Positions 32,296-45,291 of a stretch of DNA of 64,000 nucleotides are shown piece after piece (the stretch's first letter is position 1; every line of letters begins with the position of its first letter). A program made the translations under genes and the position numbers. The DNA comes from Pseudophaeomoniella oleicola (lineage: Eukaryota > Ascomycota > Eurotiomycetes > Phaeomoniellales > Phaeomoniellaceae), in NCBI GenBank assembly GCA_003868215.1, contig QWDQ01000018.1:364186-428185 (forward strand). The letters are read 5' to 3'. The notes beneath the pieces are model-generated. The model ran no database searches. It was given only the letters and a program-made list of their open reading frames with translations, and was not told the DNA's origin.

Positions 32296-34888
32296 TGTCC
32301 AGTGTGCTCTCGCCCGCCAAGGGCGACAGGAAGTTGTGTTGCCTCAGTGATTTCGGGGTGCTGCGCAGTATAGATGTGGTCTCAAGGTGACAAAGATTCA
32401 GTTTGCCAACTTCAAGGTGAGTACGACAGGTATAGTGGTAATTCAAGGACTTGCGAGCCGTGTTACACGATGATGCCTTATCTCGTTGATTCCGTAGGAG
32501 GATTCAGCAGCCGCCGATGTTGCACAAACTCCCAGCTTCTTTGTGATGAAATGAGCGATGTCGTACAAAATTCACCGTGAGGAGACTGTTGGGCGCTCGG
32601 AATGGGTATGATCCGTCACGAGTTGCAATAAACACAGATTACCCGCTCACTGGGTATACTTCCAGGGGGTTATGTGCAGTATAGAAAGCAAGAGCAACAG
32701 AGAATAGAACACTCTACGTCAGGGGCCAGGCAGTGTCAATACTGGACTCCTAACCATACAGGTCAAACGCAATGGCAAGAGGTATGGAAGTGGTCTCGAA
32801 GCTCGAAGCTCAGAAGAGCATCAAGACTGGTGAGGAGGCACAGTAGCAGCATTGTTGGAGGGTCCAGCAAGCGGCTGTAGGTTGATACTGGTCGACAGCG
32901 CAAATTGGCGGTCACTCTAGCCCCGAAGCCGAAGGGCCCAAGCCTCAAAACACGGAAATAGTACATCTGTCAGGACCTTACAAACCCTGCTGATGCACAG
33001 TTGGCGCGTTGAGAGGGTTCCTTCCAGGTCGCTCAACATGTGATGCGAATGGGACGTGAGCGTTGAGTGGCTGGACATTAAAGAGCAATAACAAGGTGTT
33101 AGGCGCTGGGCAGTGTTCCTCGCAATCTATTGGCTGATAGGATAGAGAATCAATTGTTTAGCTGCCGCCCTCATCACACGCTATTCCTCTTCCATTACCC
33201 ACCCATATGCATCTATTCTTGCTCAACTACGACCTTTCTGGGAACAAACCATTTGTGAGCTTCAAGCACGCTCTCGATTTCGCTTCAGTGACCTGTGTGG
33301 CCCTCCATGCGCGTCTATAATGTTCACCTTGTGGCAGAACATGGTCGTTGTGAAGCATGAGACTTTGTTGTACTGCGTCAATGCCTTTGTCCAGCGAAAC
33401 TCGAAGGAAAATCACGCAAGCCTTTCCTTTGGGACAGGTATCTCAGATGCACTAATGCTGTAAAGTGCTTGCATAGACAATAATCCAATAGTACACTTAT
33501 GTGTATCTCATGCATTGTTTCCTGCAACCACCCAGCCGACCGCTACATGCTGCATTTCCTTGTGGTACCAAAAGCACCCTCGGCGAGTTCATCGCCAGAA
33601 CCAGCGACTTGGGAAAGCTCCCGAATCTGTTTCACGGCATCCCAGCACCATGGAAATGATCCCTCTGTCCCAATGAGCCTCTATATGGACTCGAATAACC
33701 TCGGGTAAACTCAGAGCTACGCATAACATGTTATATAGCAACCGTTTTTCTATCTAAAGCTGACAAGGTTTTGTAAACTTCCGAATCTTCCATTCCAATG
33801 TCGGGAGAACTTGACGGCTCTTTATGCTCTTCATGAAACAGTTTACGAGTTGTGTAGCGCGGCAGGGCCACGTACATCTCGCTTCATCTATTCTCGGACA
33901 CACATCTGGGGAGACGAGTGCCCTGCAGCCAGCTCCTCTCAGCCACTTCCTCATGGATCTTTCACCGACCTTTGCCACATTCGGCTATCCGTCGAGTTTG
34001 AAGACATCATGGGAGTTGAAGCAGACTAAGTTAATATCAAGAGATATATTACGCAATCAGCCAATCCCAGTTGAAAGTACATTTTCATCTCAGAGTATTG
34101 GGTAGGAAAAATCGATGATGAACTACTCCGTATTACTTCGATGTATGATTGATACTCTGATATAGTTATATGAGACCTCACCCCTCAACACATCGACTAC
34201 GGATAGGCGAGGTTGAGTCATGCGTTGTGACTTTGTGATAGGCGCCCGCGCTAACTCCAATCACATTGGCTTCAGCAACTCCAAATTCCCTCCGGCAAGC
34301 GGATCGTTCCCTCTCCCCACATGCGCACCGCCTTTTCGTTCTTTTCTTTGCGTCCACGCATCTTCCAAAAATCGCCTGCTTCTTGCGGTCTACGGTATGG
34401 AGCATGTGATCTGCATTCGAAGCGAATGGACAGCTGCTCCAGACCTGGAGAACAATATTGCCTTCGGGCGATGATTCCTCCGTCTCTTATCAGCCATGAG
34501 TCCCGGACTCGGGCGTTTGTAGCTATCATTCAAAATTGATGCTCCTAACCCGAACATCGGTGATGACGTTCAGCCAGTGTAGCTTCCATCGTTGCACGGT
34601 TAGCACTGCTCGTAACACCGGTTTTACTCATCATCTGCACCCGATTATCGTGGTACATATTGCGACGAGTCACAATGTGCTGCATACAACGCAGGTACAT
34701 CGCCGCATGTGGCAAGATGCTGCATCATTGCTGCAGGTTCTTTGAGAACCCCGGGAGTGCAGCTCTGGCTGGAGATCGCGGCAATAGCAGCTGTCGGTGA
34801 TAGCAAGTATGCTGCCACATATGTTGTGTTTAGAATTGTTTTTGTAGACAAGACTCCTGGCTTATCTTTTCGTTACTTGGGAACTTTC
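32296..34888. other. Gene-poor intergenic region
   Basis: About 2.6 kb between the 5' end of the WD40 gene and the 3' end of the next minus-strand gene. The ORFs present are short, overlap one another in several frames and show no motif. Confidence 0.5.
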
Positions 34889-35344
34889 TCACACTTGAGC
34901 TTGTGCGGGTGAGGCAAAGATAACCTTTTTGGTCGACGATTTCTTTCTTTTTCCCATGGTTGGACGGGTCCTTTTCCTTTGCTCTTCTGGTTGAGACCTG
35001 GCTACCTTTCTGTCTGGTACCTGTTGCTGCTGATACCATTGTGGTCGTTGATCGGCAGCTTTTCTCAACATCTCAATGTGCTCTTCAGTGGAGAGCTCGG
35101 GTTGAGGGGACGCAACCACGTCGTCTTCGGGATCGAAGAGATCCTCGTCCGATAGATACGAGTTTGGTGCATCGGAAGATGCTGCATTGATAGTGCAGGA
35201 CCTATATGGCCACGCGGAGGATGCGGAGTTAGATGAAAGTGATCCTGACGAACGTGGACGGATGTCCATGGCGAGGGAAGATGCAGCTGAAGACGACATG
35301 CTGGAGACGGACGAGATTGTTGAGGTTGGAGATACGAAATACAT
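34889..35344 (-). CDS. Small Ser-rich fungal protein with LSDEDLF motif
   Basis: A single exon of 151 residues, starting at the ATG at 35344. The N-terminal half is Ser-rich (SSVSSMSSSAASSLAMD), followed by NSYLSDEDLFDPEDD at about residues 60-76. The C-terminal half is basic (EEQRKRTRPTMGKRKKSSTKK) and ends with VIFASPAQAQV. The layout of Ser-rich N-terminus, an LSDEDLF acidic motif and a Lys/Arg-rich end is one I recall from conserved uncharacterised ascomycete proteins. The basic end may be a nuclear localisation signal. No enzymatic domain is visible. An intron could still exist near the N-terminus. Confidence 0.65.
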   Translation of the reverse strand: MYFVSPTSTISSVSSMSSSAASSLAMDIRPRSSGSLSSNSASSAWPYRSCTINAASSDAPNSYLSDEDLFDPEDDVVASPQPELSTEEHIEMLRKAADQRPQWYQQQQVPDRKVARSQPEEQRKRTRPTMGKRKKSSTKKVIFASPAQAQV

Positions 35345-38300
35345 GATCAACCTGGCGTCCGGCTGTTGTTGAAGGCGATTTTCTTGGACCCTTTGGGTTT
35401 TTTACTTGAAGGAGATGACACAATCAAATGTCTTGTGTGTGCGAACTCTGGGTTGTATCAGCTGGATTGTGACTGCTGATATCTGGTGTCTTATGTGATG
35501 ATCACGTCGCGTATATCGTACGGTACCACCCAGGTGAGCGTGGGGGAAAGGGTGGGCGCGACTCGCACACGCGGACCGTGCTTCTCGTTGATCAGTCTGA
35601 TACTAATATCAGGCAGGTGATAAACACCCTCCCGCACTTGGGGATTGTTTGTGCTGATAGTGAGAAATACGATGTTATCTCTACCCGAGCAGATCGCAGG
35701 TCAAGAGGTGGGCGGTCGGTTGCTTTTATTTATTTGTCGTGTTTTCCTCTTCGCTCGCTCTATATTGTGCGGGATGAATCCACTCCCTGGACCGTGTCGG
35801 TCAAGACACCGCCCAAAGGCTAGTGAGTCAAGATTCAGGCAAAGAAATGAGTCGTGGGGCCGTCCAAATGGCTGGTTCAGGGTCTTTCTTCGGGGATTCT
35901 TTAGTGTTTTCCCGGTTAGGGATTTCAAATGCCTTTGTTGCAACGCTACCTGAGGGCTCACTGCCCGAAACCTTATCTCGTTGGTGGATCGACAGCCTCT
36001 GGACTCGAAAGCGGATCTCGTCGCAATGAGGCCGAACACACTCTGGCCCAATCGTCACACACGTGAAAAGCTGTTTTGCTCAACAGTACTTGGTTCTAGG
36101 TTCACCGTCCCCAGCAACCAAGATGATACGATGGGCAGGATTGTAATTGTTCGACAGCTCTGGATGCTTTGGATTGCTTCAACACCCCACTCGGATACTG
36201 TCTTGTGTATTTGCCTTGCCGGATGGCTCGATGGTTCTCTCCCTTGGACAGGAAGCACGGACTTCAAAGGGGATGTCAATGAGAGCTTTGCGGGGGTTCG
36301 TTGTGAATGCAGATAGTGCGTTGGATGCAAGGAGCTATCCACTCGCTTTAGATGTGTAATGTCGGCTGAAGTCGAAATGGCAGAGAAATCAATATGGTAA
36401 TCAATGTAAATGCGAATTCCATTTAACAATATTAGTTGACACCTCAAAATGATCTGGGCAGGTGCATATACATAGATATACAAATCGAGTCAGTCGGGAG
36501 GCGTTTGCCAAAATGCCACATATCTCGCATACCGAGTGATCATCTCAGGACTTACCGCCGGAATCTTTCTCAGGGGGCCTTGTGAGCATCGTATAGCAGT
36601 CATCATCACCTACACAGACGAGTGGTGGTTGCAACCAGCACAATAACATTCAATGCTCAGACCGGAAGATAGGATGTACGAGTCAGCCATCCATCGCGCA
36701 TTACCGGAGTAATCGATAATCATTTGAAGAAGAATCCTGGAGAAAAGCAAGTCTTGATGATACCTATCACTCGTCATATGTTGCGAACTTTAACGTTACT
36801 CGTCGGTAAAGCGCCCAGAAGCGTCCAGCGTTGACGGATGTCACACCCAACAGCCGGTGTCACCGTTGACGCTCACCGAAACAGTGATGGAAGATTTTTG
36901 CCATCACATCTCGTCGTCAATATACTGATCATCACTCGTAATAGAAGCTTTTGACGTTATGGCAATTCTGAGTCAACTTCCAGAAAAAGATTGATCGCGT
37001 TCACCCGGACTTTGGGACATTGGCGACATCCTCTTTGAATGAAAGATGGAATAGATTGCCTGCTCGCCTGTAAGGCCTTTAACTGAGGCAACATCTAATT
37101 ATAAGCCAGAAGCCCGAAGGCTTGGTCAGCGCCTCAACTACTACGTACATGGTAGGGACTGGGCGATGTTGCCTAAATAGTCTACACCGCAACATCACTC
37201 CGCTGACCAAAATATTGTCCGAATGTCACATCGAGACCCTTTATTGATTGCTCACCAAAGCATTATCTGCCAGTCGTCGTATCGTAGTCTTGTTGTCTTA
37301 TCCAGGCGACAAGCATACGAATGCAACGCTGACTCACGACCGGCTTAAAATATAAGTCGGTCAGCACAGGTGGTGTTTCTAATCATCATCAACATCATCA
37401 CTCTGGCACATACAATCTACATGTTTGTCCATCTGATGCCCTCCTTCCGGCCGGAGTCACCGGCTTAATGGGATCGACTTCTTTTCTTCCTCCTATGGGG
37501 ATCATCTTCCCGAGACCCTGAATCATCCGAAGGCGGCATCGTCAAAGTCCACCAACACCGAGGTCGCACTGCGAGAAAGTCCGGTTCATGGTGAATGTAG
37601 CTGAACCCCCGCAAGCCACTTGTTAAAGCGCATTGTTATCCATAAATTTGGGTTGAAGAAGCAGCTATAATATTGAGGATAACTACAAAGGCGCAAGACG
37701 ACCTAAGTAAAGCGAGCCGCGCCGTGTTGAAAACATTCTCGCTTCCCCCATATTACTCTTCCCCAATTCACAATAACAGGGCAGGTATTGGTAGGTCTCG
37801 CTCCACGATTATCGGTAGCAAGGCTTCAACGGCTGAAATCTCTTCTCTTTGTCTTGTTGCTCTTTTCCTATTTACCTGGTGTTTTCGCCAAGTCCGAAGT
37901 AGCTTGGTTCCAAATGCTATAACTGGTACCTACGCCCGACAGCTCAGAGCTACCCAATTGCAGACGGTCAACCACCGAGAACATGGGCTCCATAGGATCC
38001 ATTCGCCGTCGTCGCCATTGTTCTTCTCCATACCCTGAGCTCGAGTCGCATGGCACGTTCTTTCTATCTTCAAGCTCCACTAGATGTCGGCGTGGTGCGA
38101 TGTTGGGCAATCATTGCCTGCCTCCATACAATGCTACGCTGAAAGGTAGCATTCTTAGCTAATCGGCCCTTTCTTTTCCTCCCGGCAATGGACTTTCTCG
38201 GCACTTTTCCCTCATACCTTGCTGGAATTCTTGGCCAAATTGCAATCTGAGGCGGCATTCGCATACTACGTAGCAGAACTTGCAGGCATGTCCTAACAAA

Positions 38301-40209
38301 TGACGATGTTGGCACTTTAGCTGATCAGCAGCCAGCATTAAATCTACTTGACACTTTCAATTGTATCAGAATCTGGCAAGAGATCCCGTTACCGCTCTTT
38401 ACGTCGTGTACTACTTCACTAGATTTTACGTAGGGATGTTTGGTCCCTTGAGCACCTTTGTTTGCTGCATGACGCTGATCTCATCGTGCATGACATTGCT
38501 ATCACAGGTGATGGCTTGTGTCCTGGAGCTCTTTTCCTTGCAGCAGATGCAGTGGCCGAGATAGGACCAAAGTCAACAATGTTGACTACAATTGCCGAAA
38601 AGCTTTGTACTCTTACATTCTGCTGCGCTTTGATATCGACAGTAGGATTCATAACCGAAGGTAGCCTCGTAGGGACATTGTCAAGGCACGGCGTAGTTCC
38701 GGCACAAATGCCCAACTGCTTACCCACACGGTAGGATCTATCATTACATCCGGGTTCGTCATCACGCAATTTCGTCCTCGCCGACTATGCTTCGAATGTC
38801 ATGCAAGAGCCAACCCCTCACCTTCGTCGGGAGTCTCGCCGTGTGTGGGAGATCCTACTGCAATGTCCTCGGGTCTCTTCACCCGACAACAAATTCATAC
38901 TGTTAGAGAACACTAGTCTGCAAAGTGTCAACCCCATCTTCTCCTTCTTTTGCCCCAAAGTGGATTCACGATGCCCGCCAACTGGGTAACCAGCTCGAGC
39001 CATACTACGTAGTACGCTGATGGCTCAGTATTACCCTCACAGGCTGATCATCTTGCCAAAGTGGCCAATCGCTGACTGGTTTTCGGTTTAGAGAAGCATC
39101 GAGGCATCCTCAGGAATTTCTGCCGAATATTGCCTGAAATGATCAAAAAGCGGCTACTCGGAGTTCGACCGGCTTGCCGGCTAGGAGACTCTGCGTGCTA
39201 GACTTCCACCACGTGATTACAGTACCACCGAAGATCTGCCAGCCTTCAGCAGCAATCGTCCAATAAGGCAAGATCACCAATCCCGGCTAGGCCTCTCAGG
39301 ATCTCGAGAAATGCTCCCCCGAACCCTGTCCTGACTCGCTGAGCAGCTTGGAAGTCTCGCCGTTGTTTCTAACCAGTACCTTCTCTAGCTGTGCGAGATT
39401 CCATACCACCCAGCATCAACATGAAAGACGTATTCTTGTATTAGACACGGACACCGTAGAGTATTTTTACGTACTACGGTAGTAATTTGTGGGCATTTCC
39501 ATCGGAAAGCCGTTGATACTGCTTGAGTGTCAAAATTCCATAGGTTTTCCCGTACAAACACCGCGAAACCTTCTCCCCACGAAGAGCTGCGAACGGAGTG
39601 AATCTAGACCATCCCACACTTTCATATATCCTTTTCCAACTCTGAGCTGTGTCCATCACACAGTCCACGCTTCGATTCGAAACACAAACTGTTACTTACT
39701 TTTAATGGAGGACTTCTAGAAGCCACCCTCATCATCACTTACGTCGGTGTAGTTTTCCTGGCAAAGCTTCGGATCCACAGACTTTCAACCGCTTACGAGG
39801 AAGTTGATGGTGTCATGAGATCGAAGTCACTGTCTGTTTTTGGATTATCAGTGCTGTATATGTCATCACCTAAAAAGGTAATTGGTAGTCCTCAAGGTGA
39901 GGGAGGCTCTATTAGAAAAAGCAGGCAGATGTCAAGAGGCTCTGCAATCCCGGCCTTGTGGCTGATGTCGCTGGAGTGAAGCAGAGAAAGCTTCAGAGTC
40001 ACTTTCTTCATAGAAGACAGCCAAAGAGTGTGGCAACCCCTCGAGGCTACAGTCTACTTCCCAGAGTAAGGGTTGAATATGGTGATAGAAGCACAGTCCA
40101 TAGGATTGCTTCGATTTACGAACGAAAACGCATCGTTGCTGCTCCCACAGTCCCAAGTCGTTGATGATCGGACAAAGATAAGCGTATGAAGCTGTCGTAT
40201 AGTCTATAT
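35345..40209. other. Gene-poor region, about 4.9 kb
   Basis: No convincing gene. Several frames are open at once around 35.6-36.1 kb, which fits non-coding DNA of low stop density. ACTACGTA palindromes recur at 37141, 38265, 39003 and 39472. I saw no terminal repeats or transposase motif. Confidence 0.5.
39003..39014. repeat. 12-bp palindrome TACTACGTAGTA
   Basis: A perfect copy of the recurring palindrome in a gene-poor stretch. A related site with a GG centre (TACTACGGTAGTA) is at 39472-39484. Confidence 0.85.
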
Positions 40210-41126
40210 TTATCTCTCAAGAACACCTTCAAAGATGTTCCCTTCCTCTTTTCCAGCCTCCGCTATCTCATCTTCAATTCCAACTTCTTCCTCTCCAAAA
40301 GCACCCAATCCCATCCACCAATCTTCCACGTCCCATCCTTCGGGCATGCTCACTGGTGCAAGCTTCCTGAATCCGTTTTTAAGGTACATGGGTTGACCCA
40401 CTGGGCTCGCACAAAACATGATCGGTAGGTCATCCGTCTTAGCAAATCCCTTGCCCTGCTCAAGTAGCAACGTGCCCACTCCACACCGTTGATGCTGGGG
40501 CGATACACAAAGATAGCCGAGATGCCAATGCGGAGATTCTAGAGCCTTTGGTTGATTCTGTTCTGTTGATGCCGCGAGATTTGCATTTTTGCGAGGGTCT
40601 GCTGAGAGGTCTGGGCATAGCCATCTGCTATACAGGGAGTTGAGATGCAGAAGACAAAGTTCGATATCTAGTATCCGATGAAAGGGCAATGTAAGTGTTC
40701 GTTGTACAAGGAGCGGAGAGTGTGAGAGTAGTTGTACTATGGCATTTAAGGAAGAAAGACAACAAGGCCGATATCAAGTACTACAGAAGACTCATATATC
40801 AACTTACCACATCCTAGTCGACCGAGCTTCTGCCTCAGGTTGTGACACCGCGCATCTTTCCCAACCACAGACCACGTCGCATATCCCATCACCTGCTCCT
40901 CCTCTTCATCCCATCCAGGATCGCTCTCATCGGTCACCACGACGAAGAATTCGTGGCCGCTGTAGTATCTGGTCTTCAAATCAAGCAACCATTTCCTGCG
41001 AAAGTGCTCTGGATACTCTTTCCTACGCGGATTGATATAATCAAAAAGCGCGTCCGTGAAGAACGCTTCTGCTGTGATAGTTGCAATAGCTGAGAAGTCT
41101 GAGGGCCGGAATGCTCGTATGTGCAT
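40210..41126 (-). CDS. GNAT-family N-acetyltransferase
   Basis: Two exons: 41126-40808 and 40736-40210, giving 281 residues. The intron is 71 nt (GTAAGT...CCATAG). The start MHIRAFRPSDFSAIATITAEAF is typical of fungal GNATs. Motif A, the acetyl-CoA pyrophosphate loop, is HLGYLCVSPQHQRCGVGTLL, with Q-x-x-G-x-G in QRCGVG. Motif B follows with QPMYLKNGFRKL. The family transfers acetyl from acetyl-CoA to an amine; whether the acceptor is a small molecule or a protein cannot be read here. The acidic C-terminal extension (EEEVGIEDEIAEAGKEEG) is not part of the fold. The product is probably cytosolic. Confidence 0.9.
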
Positions 41127-41687
41127 TGCAGAAGGGAATCTTGATACAAACACTATGTGAGCATGTAGGCAACCAAACCAAAGATAATGCTCATTCAGAC
41201 GAAGATAGAGATCGTGTTGATTATATGCGATAGATCAGAAGATAAACAGACAAAGATCCTTCAAAACAGCCGACAGATTCTAGCACAAACCGGTACGCCT
41301 TATGACAATGCAATGCTACTTTGTGACTCAAAAACCTGCCAAGTATCGGTGAGCTAAAGAAGTTCCATTTGCTATTACCCCAGGATCAGCTGTAATCACG
41401 TGACCTTCGCGTCTTTGAGCGTTGACCATCGTCAGGCGGAGATCCCCGGTTGTTTGACCGAATAATTAGTTGCGCAATGTGCAAATGCGTGTACTTCCTT
41501 TCATCAATGAATCCACGGGTTTGGTGTTGGGGAGAGACAATTATTTCACTAATGTCTAAATATGTCGCCTTCAGCTATATCCTACACTCAGGTTCATCAT
41601 CGGGCCTATGCTCCCCGGCCCCCCACACGACCTTCTTGACCATAGTGCACTTGCGCCAGCTGATGCCTTTCTCTAAATTGACTCGCC
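41127..41687. other. Divergent promoter region
   Basis: Between the GNAT gene (minus) and the next gene (plus). About 560 bases with no additional gene seen. Confidence 0.55.
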
Positions 41688-43101
41688 ATGCCACGGAACA
41701 TCCCCTGGCTTTCAGGAGGCTTTGAGAAAGAAGGCGCATCTCGGAGTAAGGGTTCCGCGAAAAGAGCAGAGTCTCGTCCACACGGAAGATCGGGGTCCGA
41801 TCTAGACGATGGAGAAGAGACTAGACTACACCAAACTGCACCACCGAAGAAGAGGGTGATGCGCAAGGAAAGACTTCATTGTAGGCTATAGACGGGCTAT
41901 CGTTCGTGTCAGTGTCAAGTCTAATGTAGTTGCGTCCCAGCACGAACGCCGTCCACTTCTCCACCGCCTGCCCCTCCGCCGGAAGAGTGAGGACAATCAG
42001 TCGAAACGTTATGGGAAATAATCTTTCTAATTTGGTCTGTTCAGGTATATGCATCCCGGGTATTCCGCCGACGACATCTATCGCATGGTCGAAGATGAGT
42101 TTTATACCGTAGCCCAGCAATATACCTCTCATCTTCACTTCGCCGAATACCAGCGTCTCAAAGACCAAACGCGACAGAAAGCCTTCGACACAATCCTTAG
42201 CATGCGTAGACCTGTCGATGGGAAGACAAAGCTAAGCATCGAGGCAAAACGAAAGAGAGATTCTACAGAACAGATGAAGAAGACCACTAACGCGGTCAAG
42301 AGCTTAGCTTCCGGGGAAGCTATTGATAGCGATGGAAGCGTGGCACCAGAAGAAGCAGATGACCGTTGGAATGGGACCAGCTTGCATGGCTTAATGTTAG
42401 GAGACAAAAGAAAGCCGACGGCGCTTGTTGGATTAGAAGGCGTCAGGAGTGAGACCAGAGCGGCCAAAGGGTTTAGAAGTCCTCGGAAAGACAGAAGTGC
42501 GAAGCCCCTGTTCAGATCAAGAGCAAGGAAAGATGATAGTACTGGGCCCAGTAGCGAGGATGGCGACAGCGACGATCTCGCAGTGCTACCCCAGTCAGCT
42601 CCGTGGCGTTCCGCTGCCGAGGAGAGGGACGGGGCCCGTGAATTAGCCAGCATTGAAAAAGGTACCGCAAGATTAAATAATATATTCTCAGCTGCAGCAC
42701 GACGCAACTCCTCAAACCCGCCATCCGGAAACGACAATGACCACACGGCACGTCCCACCACAGCTACCCCTGCGTCCGACCATGCTGCGAAATTGCCGCA
42801 ATATACGTCAACATCATCCTCCCATACAAAGCCCAGCATGCACACCACCAAATCCGTACGCGTATCGACAACCGCCTCTTCAAAGCCTCGCCGCTCCGCC
42901 CTTGACCTCCTCGACGACTTCGACGACTCAGATCTAACTTTCCATGTGCAACCTCGTACCGAGCCTTCACGCCGCCGGAGCGTTCACATCAGAGAGGAAG
43001 AAGGACAAAGATCCTCCGAACGTCCCATCTCGGTCAAGCAGGAGCCGGACAACAAAGGTAAAGGAAAGCGGAGATTAGATGAGGTACCGCTCTTTCTCTA
43101 A
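41688..43101 (+). CDS. Conserved fungal protein of unknown function, basic and acidic
   Basis: Three exons: 41688-41880, 41941-41986 and 42045-43101, giving 431 residues. Introns are 60 and 58 nt (GTAGGC...TCCCAG and GTGAGG...CTAAT...TTCAG). The start MPRNIPWLSGG, the Pro-rich linker in the tiny middle exon (RTPSTSPPPAPPPEEYMHPG) and the helical block DDIYRMVEDEFYTVAQQYT with HLHFAEYQRLKD follow a layout I recall from a conserved family in filamentous ascomycetes. Most of the rest is low-complexity, with basic KR clusters. Near the end a LDLLDDFDDSDLTFH motif precedes PISVKQEPD, which contains a Ψ-K-x-E SUMO consensus (VKQE). A nuclear role is likely; the function is unknown. Confidence 0.85.
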
Positions 43102-44166
43102 GAGATACACACACATATCATCGGATTTTCTTGGGTCCTTCGGGCGTAGACATCTGCAGGGTGTCCCCTGTTCCCATCGGTTTATTCATCATCGTCATCG
43201 AGTCCTTTAGTGTAATATGGCGATAAGGCTTGTTTGGGTTGATTCGTCATATGAAAGTCATCGTTCATGGAGTTTAGTCATAGGTTCTGATAACTCCAGA
43301 AAGCAGAGGAAGGAGTAAAGGACTACACGGGACTTTCGTAGGACCGGTGTTGGGAGAAGAAAGGGGGTAAAACGAGGATAGATGAGTTGGACATGATAAC
43401 GAGAATGCATCATGAAACGTTTCTTTTTTTCGGATCGGAACCTTTACATTTGTGGGCGAGAGAAAAATGGATAGGACAATGAGATGACGATTCTATAGTA
43501 TCTTGGTACTCACTTTCCCGAGCACTCCATTTATCTCGAACCCTTTTCCCTTTTCTTCCCTCCCCCTTCAGATGGATCATTATCCAGAGCTGATGCTCTC
43601 CTCCGATGATGGTGATGCTGCTGCTGTTGCTAAGTCCCACAGCAGCACTTCCCACGCCCTCTTGTCTCAGGTTGCAAGTAGTAATCTATTTCAACAAATG
43701 CTTTTCCAAATCCCATTGTCTACGAAATCTCACAGGTTTCTGTTTTGATCTCGTAGGAAGTAATGTATATGCTTGTCGAGTCTACGTTTGGCGGTCGAGG
43801 TGCGGGAGAGGGAGGCACGCTTCTCTCTTGGAGGATGAAGGTCAGAGCAGAATGGTGGTTGGTGATTGGGAGGATCCGGAGGTGGTGGTATGAGGCCTGA
43901 AAGGGGTAAGTGTGATGGTGGTTGGTGGTGGTTTCATTCCTCCGGCTCCAGAACGCACGAGGACGATTGTGGGATTACGTCGAGACTGGACGAAGTTTTG
44001 GCTTGGGGCTCAGAGGTTAGAGGTGACCACTTTGGTGCTGGTCGGGGTGGGAACCATGTACTGACGCTAGGTGTCTAGACATTTGGCCAAGTATATCAGA
44101 GCAAATGCTGCGGCTGGCCATTCTACGTTCCAGTGTGCTCCAAAGTCTTGGGGCGAGGCGAGCCAT
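43102..44166. other. Convergent 3' region, no gene seen
   Basis: This lies between the 3' ends of the unknown-protein gene (plus) and TYW3 (minus). Open stretches overlap and show no motif. Confidence 0.55.
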
Positions 44167-45291
44167 TCAGTCCTCAAACATATCCGTATCAATTACCTCG
44201 TCTTCCTGGATCTGGACTGCGTTGTCGTTCACCGATGATTTTTTGGCGAGCTTTTCTTTCCTTCGCAGGCCTTCTTCCCTCTTCCTCTGTGCACGTATGG
44301 CAGCATCTTCCCATTCAGCACCATCTGCCTTTTTCGCTTTACGTCCGTGGGTATGTCCCGTACTTCCTTGGACGGATTTGGATATCAGCGCTTGTCTAAA
44401 CCTTTCTCTCCTTCTTTCGTTCTCTTCAAAGCGTTTCTCGATCTCGTTGACCATTGTGGCAAGATAGGCTTCGTCAACTAGACTTCGTCCAATGATATCG
44501 CCATCGGGAGTCTCTTCGACATAGCCAATGACTGTCTGTAGCCCCATGCCTAGACTCCGGACGCCAACGATTGGATGATGTGTGCTTGGCTGAGACAAGC
44601 ATGTTAGCGATTGCAGACCTGACTCCCGGAAACCCGAGGACATGGCTGCGGAGAGGGGTCCAGCTGCATGAGGCAGGGTAGCGCAGAGGATATGTAGCAA
44701 AAGAGGCTCGAATTGCAGACGTATGAAGCGCTTAACAGCACCGCCCTTGGCGCACAGTGGTTGATACGATGACTCTCTTGGCTGAAGCCCAAAAAGATCG
44801 TGGAAGTGCAACGGCGAATTGGAAGCATCCTGTTCCGAGACTTTTATGGGTGAATGGGAAACAAAGAGCCACCTCCCACCGTGCCCTTTGCCACCGGGTG
44901 CATTCGTCTTGCTGGTCCTTGCACCTCTCTCGGCGCTGTCTCCTGGTGATGTACCTGTATCTCTCCAATCATCGCTAATAGTTGCCTCTGGCGTCTGGGT
45001 TGAATTTCCTTGTAGTTCCCCTGAGGCAGTTCTTTCGGTTTCTTCGCTCGTCTTCTCACCCTCAAGGTAGACGCTGATTCTGCCTGCACAGCTAGATATC
45101 GTAACAAGCCCATCTATAGTATTGATCTCATCGATCAAATCACGGATGCCTTCGTCGACTGACCCCTTCGGAGAACGATCCTTATATTCCGACACAGGAA
45201 TCGAAAGATCGGAAAGAATTTTGTCTTTCTTTTTTTGGAAAGACAGTAACATATCTTCTGTGGGGAGTGCACAGTGTGACGATGAAGACAT
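44167..45291 (-). CDS. TYW3: tRNA wybutosine-synthesizing protein 3
   Basis: A single exon of 374 residues. The N-terminus matches TYW3: FQKKKDKILSDLS, then SVDEGIRDLIDEINTIDGLVT and the signature ISSCAGRISVYLEG (about residues 65-78), whose SSCxGR is the family hallmark. Later conserved parts are GGRWLFVSHSP, LRFEP-like LQFEPLLLHILC, GFRESGL and VGVRSLGMGLQ. The enzyme N-methylates a tricyclic guanosine intermediate at position 37 of tRNA-Phe with SAM, on the way to wybutosine. The C-terminal 90 residues are charged and coiled-coil-like, with an acidic end, making it longer than yeast TYW3 (273). It is divergent from MAK16, with start codons 617 bp apart. Confidence 0.95.
   Translation of the reverse strand: MSSSSHCALPTEDMLLSFQKKKDKILSDLSIPVSEYKDRSPKGSVDEGIRDLIDEINTIDGLVTISSCAGRISVYLEGEKTSEETERTASGELQGNSTQTPEATISDDWRDTGTSPGDSAERGARTSKTNAPGGKGHGGRWLFVSHSPIKVSEQDASNSPLHFHDLFGLQPRESSYQPLCAKGGAVKRFIRLQFEPLLLHILCATLPHAAGPLSAAMSSGFRESGLQSLTCLSQPSTHHPIVGVRSLGMGLQTVIGYVEETPDGDIIGRSLVDEAYLATMVNEIEKRFEENERRRERFRQALISKSVQGSTGHTHGRKAKKADGAEWEDAAIRAQRKREEGLRRKEKLAKKSSVNDNAVQIQEDEVIDTDMFED

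Noticed and set aside
35645-36058. Several 70-116 codon ORFs open on both strands
   Set aside because: They overlap in at least four frames with no motif, which indicates low stop density rather than a gene.
38462-38734. 90-codon plus ORF with hydrophobic stretches (and its antisense)
   Set aside because: It overlaps an equally long antisense ORF, has no splice partners and no family resemblance.
42135-42851. 238-codon minus ORF opposite the 431-residue protein gene
   Set aside because: Antisense shadow of a low-complexity exon; the plus strand has matching introns and a conserved layout.
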